NCBI GenBank assembly: GCA_027486585.1
Contig: JAIXOU010000144.1
Location: 1-56,128, forward strand
Length of the DNA: 56,128 nt
Reading direction: 5' to 3'
Source: Verrucomicrobiaceae bacterium
GTDB taxonomy: Bacteria; Verrucomicrobiota; Verrucomicrobiia; Verrucomicrobiales; Verrucomicrobiaceae
Part shown: one piece after another, positions 1-10,600 of the stretch
How the letters are laid out: every line of letters starts with the position of its first letter
Numbering within the stretch: position 1 is the stretch's first letter
Notes under the pieces: generated by a model
What the model was told of the DNA's origin: nothing
The model's input: only the letters and a program-made list of their open reading frames with translations
Database searches by the model: none
Program-made: the position numbers and the translations under genes

Positions 1-1122
1 AGCCGGCGTCAGCACGACCTTGAGCAGGCCTTCTTTGTTGTCATAGAGACGTTTGAACCAGTCTCCGCCTTCTGCCAATGGAGCCACGGCACTGAGCAAA
101 GGTCCGACCTGGATGCTGCCGTCTTCAATCCGGCGGATCGCTTCAGGGTATTCACCGGCGCAGGAGCAGGAGCCACGGATGGTCAACTGACGGGTGACGA
201 CTTCCTGGAGCGGGAAAGGTGTGTTTGGTTGAAGATTGCCAATGAGGATGACCTGTCCGCCTTTGCGTACGCAGCGGATTGCCAGATCCAGCGGGGCTGC
301 GGCGCCGACGACTTCAAAGCTGGCATCAGCACCATCGCCGCCGCAGATCTCGCGCAGATGCATGGCCAGTCCTTCTTGCTTGGCATGGAAGGCGTCAGAG
401 GCACCCAGTTCTTTGGCCAAAGTTAGCCGTTTTTCATCCAGATCAATGGCGATGACGCGCTCCCAGCCCCGTGCCTTCAGGGCCTGAACGACGAGCAGGC
501 CGATCAGACCTGCACCGACGACTACAGCCGTGCCGCCACGAGTTTCTTCAGCATGGCATTCGCAACCATGGCCACAGCCGGCGGCTTCGGGTTCTTCTTC
601 AACTGGATCAAAGGCTTCTCCGACTTCGATCCCATCCGCTAAATTCACGGCATGGAGTGCGATGGAAACTGGCTCGGCAAAGGCTGCTTTTTCATAGCTC
701 AGCGTGTCTGGGATCGAGTACAGGATACGGGTCGGCAGCACGATCTTTTCGGCAAAGCAGCCGTGGCGGCGATACTCGCCTGGGGAGACTCCCAGCACCT
801 TGCGTTTCGGGCAAAGATTGACATAACCCGCTTCACATTCTTCGCATTCACCACAGTATTCAGTGGAGTCAAAAGTGACCCGCTGACCGACCTTCCATTC
901 GGTTACGCCCGCACCGATTTCGATGATTTCTCCTGCGGCTTCATGACCCATGACGATGGGCATTTGACGGCGACCGCTGCGGCCGTCCATGCCATGAATG
1001 TCACTGCCGCAGATACCGCAGGCCTTGATCTTCACCAGCACTTCACCAGCTGACGGCACGGGGTCTGGGAAACCGAGGTCGTAGTTAAATTCGGAGGGTG
1101 CGGTGAGGACAAGAGCTTTCAT
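1..1122 (-). CDS. Zinc-dependent alcohol/polyol dehydrogenase (3' end beyond window)
   Basis: Medium-chain zinc dehydrogenase of the sorbitol/threonine dehydrogenase type, expected to oxidise a secondary alcohol with NAD(P) in the cytoplasm. It starts MKALVLTAPSEF, and 374 codons lie in the window with no stop, so the C-terminus is off the left edge. The catalytic-zinc residues are visible as C38 in CGICGSD and H60-E61 in GHE. The structural-zinc cysteines are C90, C93, C96 and C104. The Rossmann motif GAGLIG is at 203-208. Between the catalytic half and the Rossmann fold lies an unusual acidic, Cys/His-rich insert (about residues 163-196) containing CGHGCECH. No Shine-Dalgarno precedes the ATG. 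An aldo/keto reductase-fold gene lies 55 bp upstream on the same strand, so the two may be co-transcribed. The substrate cannot be read from sequence. Confidence 0.9.
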   Translation of the reverse strand, partial: MKALVLTAPSEFNYDLGFPDPVPSAGEVLVKIKACGICGSDIHGMDGRSGRRQMPIVMGHEAAGEIIEIGAGVTEWKVGQRVTFDSTEYCGECEECEAGYVNLCPKRKVLGVSPGEYRRHGCFAEKIVLPTRILYSIPDTLSYEKAAFAEPVSIALHAVNLADGIEVGEAFDPVEEEPEAAGCGHGCECHAEETRGGTAVVVGAGLIGLLVVQALKARGWERVIAIDLDEKRLTLAKELGASDAFHAKQEGLAMHLREICGGDGADASFEVVGAAAPLDLAIRCVRKGGQVILIGNLQPNTPFPLQEVVTRQLTIRGSCSCAGEYPEAIRRIEDGSIQVGPLLSAVAPLAEGGDWFKRLYDNKEGLLKVVLTPA

Positions 1123-1177
1123 GGGGTGGAAACCATGAAAAGCTCAAGGCCGCTGGCAAGAGCGGAGGTGTATCAGA

Positions 1178-2296
1178 TCACCAATCCAATGTGAGATCCC
1201 AGCGTTTGGCGGTTTCTAGCAGCTCGTCACGCATCGCCCACTCGTCAGGGCGTGGTTCCTGGCCGGCGTGGCGTGCGCTGGCTCCTTTGAGAGTCATGCA
1301 GCCGGTATTGTCACCGACTTGGCGGATGGTTTCCACTTCCTCGGGCGTCAGGCACTGCTCAGGTAGCGCGGCGAGATCGTCGAGCTTACTTTCGATGCTG
1401 CGGGCGCCTTCGCCATGTTCCTGGATCATGGTTGGCACCACGCATTTCACGGCTGTATTGGCTAAGGTCCACTGGCAGGCCAGTTGCAGCATGGTCAGGC
1501 CATGTTTTTCAGCAATCGGGCGAATTTTTTCCAGCTTCTCAACAGCGTGCTCAATCCAGCCGGCTGGGCGGTGCGTGCGGTGGTCGCCATCGCGGAAATG
1601 ATGCCCTGCGCGCACGTCATCGTGGAAGACGCCGCCGTAGTCCACGACTCGTGCGATGATGTCCACCTGGTTTTTGGCGGCTGCGGCCAGCACATGTTGG
1701 CCAGGCCATGGCTCAAAAGGATTCAGGATGATCATGGCCCAGTCCATGCGATCACCGAATTTTTCAAAGCAGTCGATCATGTCCAAGGTGAAGCCATTGG
1801 CTGGGCCTGGGGCGATGCCGAGGCGATCCGTGAGTCCGGCGTCTTTGAGGGCGGTGAAGTCGTCCCAAACTTTCTCACTCGTGTAGGCGATGCTATCTGG
1901 ATTGTGCAGCATCAGGAGATCGAACTTGGAGGTCTGGCAGCGCTCCAGAGACTTCTCAGTCGCCCTTTTTAAATAGTCCGCATAGCCCTCGGGGCCGCGC
2001 AGGGCGGGATCGGTGAAGCGTGGGTAGCCACGGGAACCATTGCGCAGGCCATCATAGAAATCATGGCCGATGATGCCGACCAGGCAGTATTCATCCCGAG
2101 GAATGCCTTTCAGTGCTTCTCCCAGCAGGGCATCGGCACGGCCTGCGCCATAAACGTCAGCCGTGACAAAGGTGCGCACGCCTTTTTCAAAGGAGAGGCG
2201 CATGAGTTCTTTGTAGTGCTCTTCAGTCAGCTGCTCACCATAATGCATGAAGCGGCCACCACTCCAGGTGCCGTAGGCGGTTTTTGTCAGATTCAT
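1178..2296 (-). CDS. Aldo/keto reductase-fold protein lacking the usual catalytic lysine
   Basis: A 372-residue cytoplasmic protein with the aldo/keto reductase TIM-barrel pattern. The Asp and Tyr of the tetrad are visible in TADVYGAGRAD (D47, Y49), and the His in LLMLHNPD (H131). The strand that normally carries the catalytic Lys (pattern iaTK) reads CLVGIIGHDF here, with no lysine. Either the chemistry is altered or a residue elsewhere substitutes. The C-terminal 50 residues (TGCMTLKGASARHAG, then a Trp-rich tail ending LTLDW) extend beyond a minimal AKR. No Shine-Dalgarno is seen. The gene lies upstream of the zinc dehydrogenase on the same strand, suggesting a shared carbohydrate or alcohol redox role. 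The family assignment is firm, activity is uncertain. Confidence 0.85.
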   Translation of the reverse strand: MNLTKTAYGTWSGGRFMHYGEQLTEEHYKELMRLSFEKGVRTFVTADVYGAGRADALLGEALKGIPRDEYCLVGIIGHDFYDGLRNGSRGYPRFTDPALRGPEGYADYLKRATEKSLERCQTSKFDLLMLHNPDSIAYTSEKVWDDFTALKDAGLTDRLGIAPGPANGFTLDMIDCFEKFGDRMDWAMIILNPFEPWPGQHVLAAAAKNQVDIIARVVDYGGVFHDDVRAGHHFRDGDHRTHRPAGWIEHAVEKLEKIRPIAEKHGLTMLQLACQWTLANTAVKCVVPTMIQEHGEGARSIESKLDDLAALPEQCLTPEEVETIRQVGDNTGCMTLKGASARHAGQEPRPDEWAMRDELLETAKRWDLTLDW

Positions 2297-2445
2297 TGTT
2301 GGGTCAAATGGGTTGGGTTGGGGGGATTAAAAGCGGCTTTTCGGAAAGAAGCACGTAGCCATATCGCGGGTGGGGAGACTTCCTTTGCAGCGTTGGTTTA
2401 GAAACGCAAGCTAGGTCTTTAAAGACACAAAAGACGCAAACTCAC

Positions 2446-2480
2446 GAAAAAAGGGCAGGCCATTTCAGGCCTGCCCTTTC
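2446..2480 (-). terminator. Rho-independent terminator after rpmB
   Basis: Read on the minus strand, a 12-bp perfect stem (AAAGGGCAGGCC paired with GGCCTGCCCTTT) encloses the 6-nt loop TGAAAT and runs into TTTTTT. It lies 20-55 bp beyond the rpmB stop. It separates ribosomal-protein transcription from the downstream reductase and dehydrogenase genes. Confidence 0.88.
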
Positions 2481-2500
2481 AAACACCAGGAACAACGAAA

Positions 2501-2764
2501 TTAGATCAGACCAGCGGTCTTCAGCACGCTGTAAGCACCGTTTTTATTCACGGTCTTCAAAGCACGAGCGGTGAGCTTGACGGTGACGAACTTATTGAGC
2601 TCGGCCACCCAAATACGCTTGGTGCGGAGGTTCGGGAAGATCACGCGTTTCACACGCTTGGTGATGTGCTTACCGATACCGCCTTCTTTCTTGGCTTTAC
2701 CGCTACGATGAATGTGATGTCCGCGTGTGACGCCGACTCCGGAAACTTGACAAACTTTGGCCAT
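2501..2764 (-). CDS. rpmB: 50S ribosomal protein L28
   Basis: An 87-residue basic protein matching bacterial L28, a structural protein of the large ribosomal subunit. The N-terminus MAKVCQVSGVGVTRGHHIHR is typical of L28. It is followed by the conserved KRVIFPNLRTKRIWV and the C-terminal VKLTARALKTVNKNGAYSVL. Length is in the normal range (about 70-95). A strong promoter lies about 40 bp upstream of the start and a strong terminator just downstream, so it looks monocistronic. No Shine-Dalgarno precedes the ATG; the 5' leader is C/A-rich. ndk lies 97 bp upstream on the same strand. Confidence 0.97.
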   Translation of the reverse strand: MAKVCQVSGVGVTRGHHIHRSGKAKKEGGIGKHITKRVKRVIFPNLRTKRIWVAELNKFVTVKLTARALKTVNKNGAYSVLKTAGLI

Positions 2765-2800
2765 AAGGTGCTGGTGTGTTGGGGTGAAAAAAGGGGGGCG

Positions 2801-2828
2801 ATAATAGCCGACTCATTCAGTTCGTCAA
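2801..2828 (-). promoter_or_regulatory. Sigma70-like promoter for rpmB
   Basis: On the minus strand, TTGACG (2823-2828) and TATTAT (2801-2806) are separated by 16 bp. Both hexamers are close to the housekeeping consensus. Transcription should begin near 2794, giving a roughly 30-nt leader to the rpmB ATG at 2764. It lies in the 97-bp gap after ndk. Confidence 0.75.
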
Positions 2829-2860
2829 CCGATGAATCAGGCTTTCACATTCCCGAGGGG

Positions 2861-3286
2861 TTAATAATTGAAAATTTCGCCGTCTTTAAAGAAGCGCTTC
2901 AGCTCGACAGCTGCTGCTTCGGGGCTGTCGGAGGCGTGCACGACGTTGGTCATTTTGTCGCTGCCAAAATCACCACGGATGGTGCCTTTTGGGGCGATTT
3001 TGGAATCCGTAGGGCCGAGCAGATCACGCACAGCTGAGATCACGTTGTCACCGCTCAGAGCCACAGCGATGACTGGATTGCTCTTCATAAAGCCTGCGAC
3101 TTCAGGGAAGAACGGCTTATCGGCGATGTGGGAATAGTGTTCCTTGAGCAGTTCGTCGGTCAGTTGGATCATCTTGATGCCACGTACACGGAAGCCCTTG
3201 GCCTCCAGACGTACCAGCACCTCGCCATTGAGGCCTTTGGCGACACAGTCAGGTTTCAGGAGTAGCAGGGAAGTTTCTTGGGCCAT
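2861..3286 (-). CDS. ndk: Nucleoside diphosphate kinase
   Basis: A 141-residue Ndk that transfers the gamma phosphate of ATP to NDPs through a phosphohistidine. The start MAQETSLLLLKPDCVAKG is the family's N-terminus. A longer in-frame start 54 bp upstream would add a non-conserved, proline-rich stretch, so 3286 is preferred. The active-site histidine is H117 in NVVHASDS, and the preceding TIRGDFG is conserved. Length is normal. A weak promoter-like pair (TTGACT at 3343-3348, AAGATG at 3319-3324, minus strand, 18-bp spacer) lies upstream. No Shine-Dalgarno is seen. rpmB follows but has its own promoter. Confidence 0.97.
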   Translation of the reverse strand: MAQETSLLLLKPDCVAKGLNGEVLVRLEAKGFRVRGIKMIQLTDELLKEHYSHIADKPFFPEVAGFMKSNPVIAVALSGDNVISAVRDLLGPTDSKIAPKGTIRGDFGSDKMTNVVHASDSPEAAAVELKRFFKDGEIFNY

Positions 3287-3369
3287 AGATTCGGTTGAGG
3301 GGGGTGGAAAAGGGCGCGCATCTTGGCTGCACAACCTCACAGAGTCAAGGGAATCAGCGTTCCAGAGAT

Positions 3370-4149
3370 CTATAACTTCCGCAGATAGCCGTCGCAGCGG
3401 TTGTGCCAGCCAGCCAGCCAGCGCTGCTCTTTGCGGGCTGCTGGTGCGTTTTGAACCCGGCGACTCAGTACCGCTTTTGAAGCTGAGGCAAAGGCAGACG
3501 GGCTGGCGGTAGTCATGCTTTCCAGTACTTGCAGCAGTCCCCAGCCTTGGCCGTTGTAGCGCTCCGTTTTGGCGGTGCCTTCGCCTTTGAAATTCACATA
3601 ATCGATCAGGCAGAAAGCGCCCTCAGGGGTGGCTGATAGGCCGTCGAAGTTGGCCTTCACCTTTTTGCTGGCCTTGGCTGCTGCGAGCATCTTTGGAAGA
3701 GCCCCCTTCAATCGATTCAAAATGAACGCCGTCTGGAAAGAGACGGTTTTGGATAAAATCGCCCGTAACTCCTTCTGCCGTGCCCCTCCTTTGTCTGCCT
3801 CAAATGCTGCCTTGCTAGTCCATGGGCAGGGGCCTTTGCTCCACTTTGGCATCGGCACCCCCTGAGACTCTAAAAAAACTGCCAGAGGCGGAAAGCTCTC
3901 CTCAAAGGGGCCCCGGCGACCTGCTGGGTACCAAATGAAATGGCCAATGCCTAAGGAGGCAAAGTCCTCCCCGTTATTCCAGCTCGTCAGACCTGCCACT
4001 GAACCAGCGCACTCATTTTGCCAGATCCTCTGACCCACTCGGTTCAATTGGGCACCGGTCAGAGAAACTGCCTGTGCGTAGGTGCATTGGGAAGTCCCTA
4101 GAACAGTGAGCAGGATTACGGAAAGAATGGGGAAGAGCCGAGTCGTCAT
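3370..4149 (-). CDS. Secreted protein with a lysozyme-like motif
   Basis: A 259-residue protein with a signal peptide (hydrophobic residues 5-20, probable cleavage after YAQA at 27). The core, from about residue 41, reads IWQNECAGSVAGLTSWNNGE and then DFASLGIGHFIWYP. The spacing of E46, an acidic residue (E61/D62) and GIGH (67-70) resembles the catalytic Glu, Asp and GIGH loop of T4-type lysozymes. I therefore infer a peptidoglycan muramidase or a degenerate relative exported to the periplasm. The family is widespread among Gram-negatives as an uncharacterised secreted protein. The C-terminal third is Lys/Ala-rich with a conserved-looking WLAGWHNRCDGYL end. It stands alone, with ndk 83 bp downstream on the same strand. 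Confidence 0.7.
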   Translation of the reverse strand: MTTRLFPILSVILLTVLGTSQCTYAQAVSLTGAQLNRVGQRIWQNECAGSVAGLTSWNNGEDFASLGIGHFIWYPAGRRGPFEESFPPLAVFLESQGVPMPKWSKGPCPWTSKAAFEADKGGARQKELRAILSKTVSFQTAFILNRLKGALPKMLAAAKASKKVKANFDGLSATPEGAFCLIDYVNFKGEGTAKTERYNGQGWGLLQVLESMTTASPSAFASASKAVLSRRVQNAPAARKEQRWLAGWHNRCDGYLRKL

Positions 4150-4619
4150 CCTCCCAAACTAGGCAGAGTCTGACATTCTGTCCACGGCACGGAACGGGTA
4201 TTTCGAAACATCCCATGCCTGCCCGACCTTGAATCCGCCTGCCCGTGCCTGAATGATTTTTTTCTTGTTACTGGGAGTGACTTTGTGTTTACATAAATTT
4301 GTTCAGATCTTTTGTCCTCAACCAATTACGCATTTTTAACTTTGTCATGGCCACGTTTGGTCATGATTTTTTCGCATCATTATTTCTTACCAAAAATCAT
4401 GTTTGGCTTTGTTTTATCAGGCCTACACGAGCCGGTTAATCAACTTTAACATCTCATTTAGCCATCGCCGAGCCAGCCCTTGTGGTGCGCTCAAAATTCA
4501 TTTTTCTATTTTTAGATTAATTAATTCTTTTTTCGCTAAAACCTGATTTTCGCCTCTCCAAAGCCGCCTTTTTCACTTTCCGACTCCGTTCCGCGCCCAA
4601 TTTTCCACTTTTTCTTATC
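4150..4619. other. AT-rich intergenic leader of the giant gene
   Basis: These 470 bp separate the divergent lysozyme-like gene and the giant PATR gene and hold no credible coding frame. The region is much more AT-rich than its neighbours. It contains a terminator-like hairpin at 4345-4372. The last 60 bp before the giant gene are pyrimidine-rich with no Shine-Dalgarno. I could not identify a convincing promoter; several T/A-rich -10-like hexamers exist but none pairs well with a -35. Confidence 0.6.
4345..4372 (+). terminator. Terminator-like hairpin in the leader of the giant gene
   Basis: TCATGGCCA (4345-4353) pairs with TGGTCATGA (4358-4366) over 9 bp, including one G-T wobble, with loop CGTT. 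TTTTTT follows immediately at 4367-4372. No plus-strand gene ends upstream; the nearest gene is divergent. It could therefore act as a leader attenuator for the giant gene or end a short leader transcript. The structure is seen; the role is inferred. Confidence 0.45.
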
Positions 4620-7600
4620 ATGCCCCGCCAGCCCTCCCTAGCCCTCCTAGTTTTGCGTCAAAACCGCCTCTGGATCAGCCGTTTTCTTGCCGTATTCATG
4701 GCCCTCTGGCAGATCGGGCAGCCTTTGCAGGCAAACACACTGACGGAGGAGTTTTCGGAGTTCAGCACCAATGCCACTTTGATCACGGGTGGCACGGGGT
4801 TGCAGTTAAACGGTGGTGGCTCCATCCGGCTGACGAACGGGCTAAATGACTATACGGGAAGCACGATTCTGAATAATGGTTCGCTCATCATCAGTGGCGG
4901 TGCAGTTCTGGGAACCGATACTTCTGCCATTCTGATCCGGACTAATAACAGCACCCCGTTGAATACAAATTTGATCGGCTTCGGTGGCGGTTCACTGGTG
5001 CTTGATGGGACAGCCGGTGGCTTCACTTTTTCGCGGGATGTTAATTTTGAAGGTCGTGGACCGATTGGTGATCGTGGCGCTGCTATCCAGAGCCTGGGGA
5101 ACAACACGCTTTCTGGTATTTTGACTTCGGCAGTGAGTCCTCTGCCGCTCTCGCCAACGGCCAGCTTCCGAAACAGCCGTATTAACAGCGTGAATGGAAC
5201 ACTGACGCTCTCAGGGACGCTCAACGCAGGCGGCACCTCAGCCACCACGTTCACGAACCTAGGTGGAGTGAACTCCGCAGGCGTGGGCGACTACGCCCTT
5301 ACTGGTATTCTCACTGGGACTGGAAGCATTGAGAAGTCCGGTGCTGGTACCTTGTTCCTCAATCCCTCCAGTACTGTCGGCTTTGGCGGGACGGTACGCG
5401 TTTCTGCTTCTTCAATCGGCCAGCAAAGCAGCGTGCGGGTGACTCAGGCGAGCGTAGGCGGCACGAGCATCTTTGGAGCTAACACCGGGACCACGACCGC
5501 CGCTGCCATTGATCTTAACGGCGGCACTCTAGAGTTCCGCACTGATGGCGATCTGAATTTTGGAGCTCTCGCGTCTGGCAGGAATGTTTATACTCGAAGC
5601 ACGGGCATCATTTTCACCGGCCCGGCAGCTGGCGGTGCGGCAATCAACGGAACTACGACCTTGGGAGCTCTGCATCAAAATTCCAGCGGCACCGGGGGCA
5701 CAAACACCACCACATTCAACAGCCGGAACGGCTTTGGCGTGACCATGAGCACCCTGGCATCGGATGCCAGCACCAGCACCACCTCCATTACCACCACCCT
5801 CACCAACAATATGGGTGGCCCGCTGACCTTCACCGGCAACTTGACGATGCCTGAGGGCAGCACCGCCTCGCGACCACGGGTCTTGGCGATCGGAGGCGTC
5901 GGCAACACGGTTCTTCAGGGCAGTATTATTGCAGGGACCGATAATGGAAAGACTCTCACGAAGTCGGGTGCCGGAAACCTTACCATTCAAGGGGTTGCAA
6001 CGACTGTGGCTGGGGCAGTCAGCATTACAGGCGGTGCGATCACAGTCACCGATTTCCGTTCTCTCGGCACCGCCTCCTCCGCTGCAATGAATTTGGGGAA
6101 CGCTGGCACCACGGCAGGTAGTCTCATCATCGGTGGCACGGGCGTCACGCCTACGGTTGCCGGACTTACCACCAGTCGGCCAATCGTCTTCAATAGCACA
6201 ACTGGACAAAGTGCGATCTATGCGAATCAGGCTGGTGTCAATCCAGTGATTCTCAATGGAGCGATCACTACGGTCCTCACGACCGGTAACTATAACCTTG
6301 GCGGTTCGAATACGGCCGACAACATCATCAATGTGGCGCTCCCTGCTGCCACCACGCCCACCGCGTCCCAAGGTGGTCTGACCAAGGTTGGCACGGGGAC
6401 TTGGGTCCTAAATGCGGCCAACCTCTTTACCGGTGGCACCAATATACAAGGAGGCACCCTGAAGCTGCGCGCCACGGCAGCTGCTTCCAATGTGATTCTT
6501 GAAACTGCGACCAACGTTATCACCTTCAGCGCCCAAGGCACGTCCCAAACGGCGGGCGGCATTCTGGAGTTCAGAGGTGTAGCCACTGGGGCCACAACGG
6601 AAACTCTCGGTGCTCTCACTCCAACGGCCGGTGCTGCTACCGTAAGGCTTCTTGGTCAGGGCGGTTTTGCATCCAATCTCACATTTACCTCCTTGGGGGC
6701 GACCACTGCGGCTTCCAGTGTTAACTTTGACACCAGTGGCGCGCTTGGCGGCGTGGTAACGCTCACGGGAGCAACTGCGGCCACAGCGACCACTCTACCG
6801 GGAACAGCGAACTTCCAAGGTCACCTTTATGTGAATGGTTCCAATTTCGCAGATGTCGTTTCTGGGGTGGTGACTGCTCCCACTTATGGCGCTGCTGGTA
6901 ATTTCCGTGACGCTGGACCCGCCTTGGTTACTGCAACTCACAACAGGTTGATTGCTCCAACTTCGAGTGGTGCCATCACTGTTTCCTCGCTCCTCACGAA
7001 CAACCAAACGCTGACTTTGAGCGGCAATTTAGTTGTTTCCACTGGAGGTATCCTTCAATCAGGCGGCACCGCCTCCATCCTGAGCGACAGTGCCACTGCT
7101 CGCCTCATCCAAGGTACAGCGGCAGCCACAAACGTTGCGATTCGTGTGAACTTATTGGCCGACGTGCTGAACCTCGGAAATGCCACGAATCCGGTGATTA
7201 TTTCCAATGTCACGACCGGTGGACTTACCAAGAATGGGGCGGGAACTTTAGTTGTCTTCGGCACGAATGCACAAACAGGAACAACGACGATCAACGAAGG
7301 GAAGGTCAGCCTCAACGGTGCTGCGGCCCGTTTGTCCGCCGTCACTGCCTCGCTGGTTGTTCGCCAGGGAGCGGCACTCGAACTTCTAACGGGTGTGACG
7401 GCCGCCAATGCCGTGGTCAATAACTTGGACGGTGCTGGGACTATCAGCGGACTCTCCGGCCAGACTTTCACACAAAATGGCACCGGTACATGGAATGGTG
7501 TCTTTTCCGGAACTGGTTTTAATATCACCAAGGGAAACGGCGCCGCCACTTGGAGCGGGCTTAATACCTACACAGGCGTGACCACCATCGGTGGCACCAC

Positions 7601-10600
7601 TCTACTCACTGTCGATACCATGGCGATTGGCGGCCAACCGAGCGGCATTGGCGCATCAAGCAGTGATGCCGCCAATCTCGTGTTTACTGGGTCCACGGCA
7701 GGGATTGATTACCGCGGCAGCATCATCGATACCGCCCTGACTCTTGGGAGCCGTTCCGCCACCACCGACCGTCTTTTCACGCTGGCTGCCAGTGCGACCG
7801 GTGCCACCCTTACCAGCACTGCTTCAAATAATAATGCCATCGTCTGGAGCAACACGGGGGCCATCGTTAATAACACCACGGCAAATGCCACCCTCACGTT
7901 TGCTGGCACTGGCACCGGGCTTGGTCTTGGTGATAACACCTTCAATCCTCAACTTGTGGACAGTTCAGTGGGCGGTGGGGTTACGTTGGGTGCCACCAAG
8001 TCTGGTGCTGGTCAGTGGAACCTTGGTGCCTCCAACAACACCTACACGGGTATCACTACTCTCAACGATGGTATTTTGGGCTTGAATAACAATGGAGCAC
8101 TCTCCGCAAACAGCCCTCTGTTGCTGGCACCTACTTCAGCCACCTCGGCTGCCATTCTCCAGATGAGCGGCACGTTTGAGCGCAATCTCGCTGCGACTGC
8201 TACGGCTGGCAGCGGCACGGTCACCTTTGGAGGCACCACCGCAAGTACCACGGGTGGCGTGGGTTTCGCGGCGCACTCGACTCCGCTTACAGTTGCTATC
8301 GGCGGTGTGGGCTCACCCACGGCCCTGACTTGGGGTTCTGGTGGTTTCGTTGGGACTGGAGCCGTCCAAAACTTGGTCCTCAACTCCACCACGGCACTGT
8401 CCTCCGTGGACTTCAAAAATGCGATTGATCTGGGAGCCTTGGCACGCACGATCAACGTTCTGGACAATGCCAATACTGGTGCCGACTACGCCACCATGAG
8501 CGGCGACCTCTCGGGTGCGGGCGGCAGCCTCACCAAGATCGGAACAGGTATTTTGCGACTCACCGGGGCCAATAGCTACACGGGTATTACGACCGTGGAA
8601 GCAGGCACCCTAGTGGTTTCCTCACTCGGCAGCAGTATAAGCGGGGCAACTTCCAGTGTTGGAGTGGGCGGGGTAACGATGGGTGACTCCAATGCGATCA
8701 TCCTCGGAAATACCACCACGACAGGTGGTGGCCTCCAGTACGTCGGACCTGGTGAAACTAGCGACCGAAAGATTCGCTTACGCGGCACAACGGCGAACAA
8801 CGCGATTTACGCGGAAGGGGCAGGACCTCTGATCCTCAGTAATGTAGCTCACGACACCACGGAGACTGGGGCCAAGACCCTCTCATTGCGCGGAACTAAC
8901 GCGGGTGGTAACATGATCACTAGTCAGTTATCCGACAATGGAGCCGGTGCCCTCAGTGTCACCGTGGATGGCGGGGCTACTTGGATACTGACCAACGCCG
9001 CAAACAACTATAGCGGAGGCACTACCGCTAGCGCTGGCGCTCTTGGTATTGGTGACAACGCAGCTCTCGGCACGGGCACTTTGGCTTTCAACAACGGCAA
9101 CATCTTCGCCTATGGTGCTGATCGCACCCTAGCTAACGCGGTGAACCACAACAACAACACCACCGCCGGATTTCTCGGGGATTACAGCCTTACCTTCAAC
9201 CAGCCGCTCAACTTGCGTGCGTCAGCGAACAACGTTACCACCAACAACAACATCGCCAGTGGGAAAACACTCACTTTCGCTGGTGGTGTTACAAACACCG
9301 AAATGAGCGCCAACCGCGCGTGGATTATCGACGGCTCAGGTGAAACGGTGATCAATGGGAACTTCACGACCTCGACAGTCTTTGGCGTGCGTTTCGATGT
9401 GAACGGTGGTGGTACATTGACTCTGGGCATTAACGGAGCGGCCTCGAATTTTAACCAGAGCATTACAGCCGCCGATGTCGATCGCGGTACGCTGAAGTTC
9501 ACCGCCAACAATGCTATCCCGACAACCTTTAGTGCCGCTGTGGCACCGACGACTGCGGGCACCGATATTGGGGGCACAACCTACACGGTGGGTTCAACAG
9601 CAGGCCTTGTAGTGGGACAGATTTTCAGCGGCACCAACGTCCCCGCAGGATCGAGGATTGTGTCCATTGATAGTCCAACGACATTCACTACCAATGTAGC
9701 TCCAACGGTAGCCGTCGCACCTGGAGCCAGCCTTACCTTCAGCGGCAGTGGCGGTGTGACCCTGACTCCCGAACTCGCAACCGCAGACACTGCTAGAATC
9801 GACCTCAATGGCACGACTCAGACGATCCCTGCGTTCACAGCCACTACCGATGGTGCGGTAATCATCGACAATACCGCAGCCTCAGCCGCTACCCTTCGCC
9901 TCGGCGCGAATAACTCGACCGTAAGCATCACCAATACTGGTGCTCGCACGATCACTGACTCGGGTGCGGGGGCTCTCTCCATTGAGAAAACCGGGAACAC
10001 GGCCTTGACGCTTCCGACTGGCATGACGCTGAGCTATCAAGGCAGCACCAGCAGCACAGGGGGTGGGTCTTTCACTATCAACTCAGCGCTGAATGGCACC
10101 ACGGGCCTTATCGCGACGGGTAACAGCACCCTAGCTCTTCTGGGTGGATTAACCACTCCAGGGGCTATCGCCAGCATCGAAGTCGGTGGAGGGTCCACTC
10201 TGAGTCTTTTGGATGGGGCCGGCAGCGCCATCTCTAGCCTCACCAACCTCAACCTTGGTGCAGGAACAGGTACTGCGACATTGAATCTCAATGTCGGTGA
10301 TTCACTCGCCGTGGGAGACTTCCTGAATACGGACACACTCACGCTCCTCACGACCGGCACACTAAACTTGGCAAACACCGTTAGGTTCAACCTGACGGAT
10401 GCCGGTCTCAATCCGCTCACCACTTATACCATCCTCAATCTTGTGGACGGTGGCATCAACGCCTTTGGACCTGGCAATATGATTCAGGGAGCTATGCCTG
10501 GCGGCTTCTCCGGCTTTACCTGGACGGTGACAGATAACGTCGTCCAACTAACCACGGGCACGCTGATTACGGGCAGCTCTTATTGGAGGGGTTTGACGGA

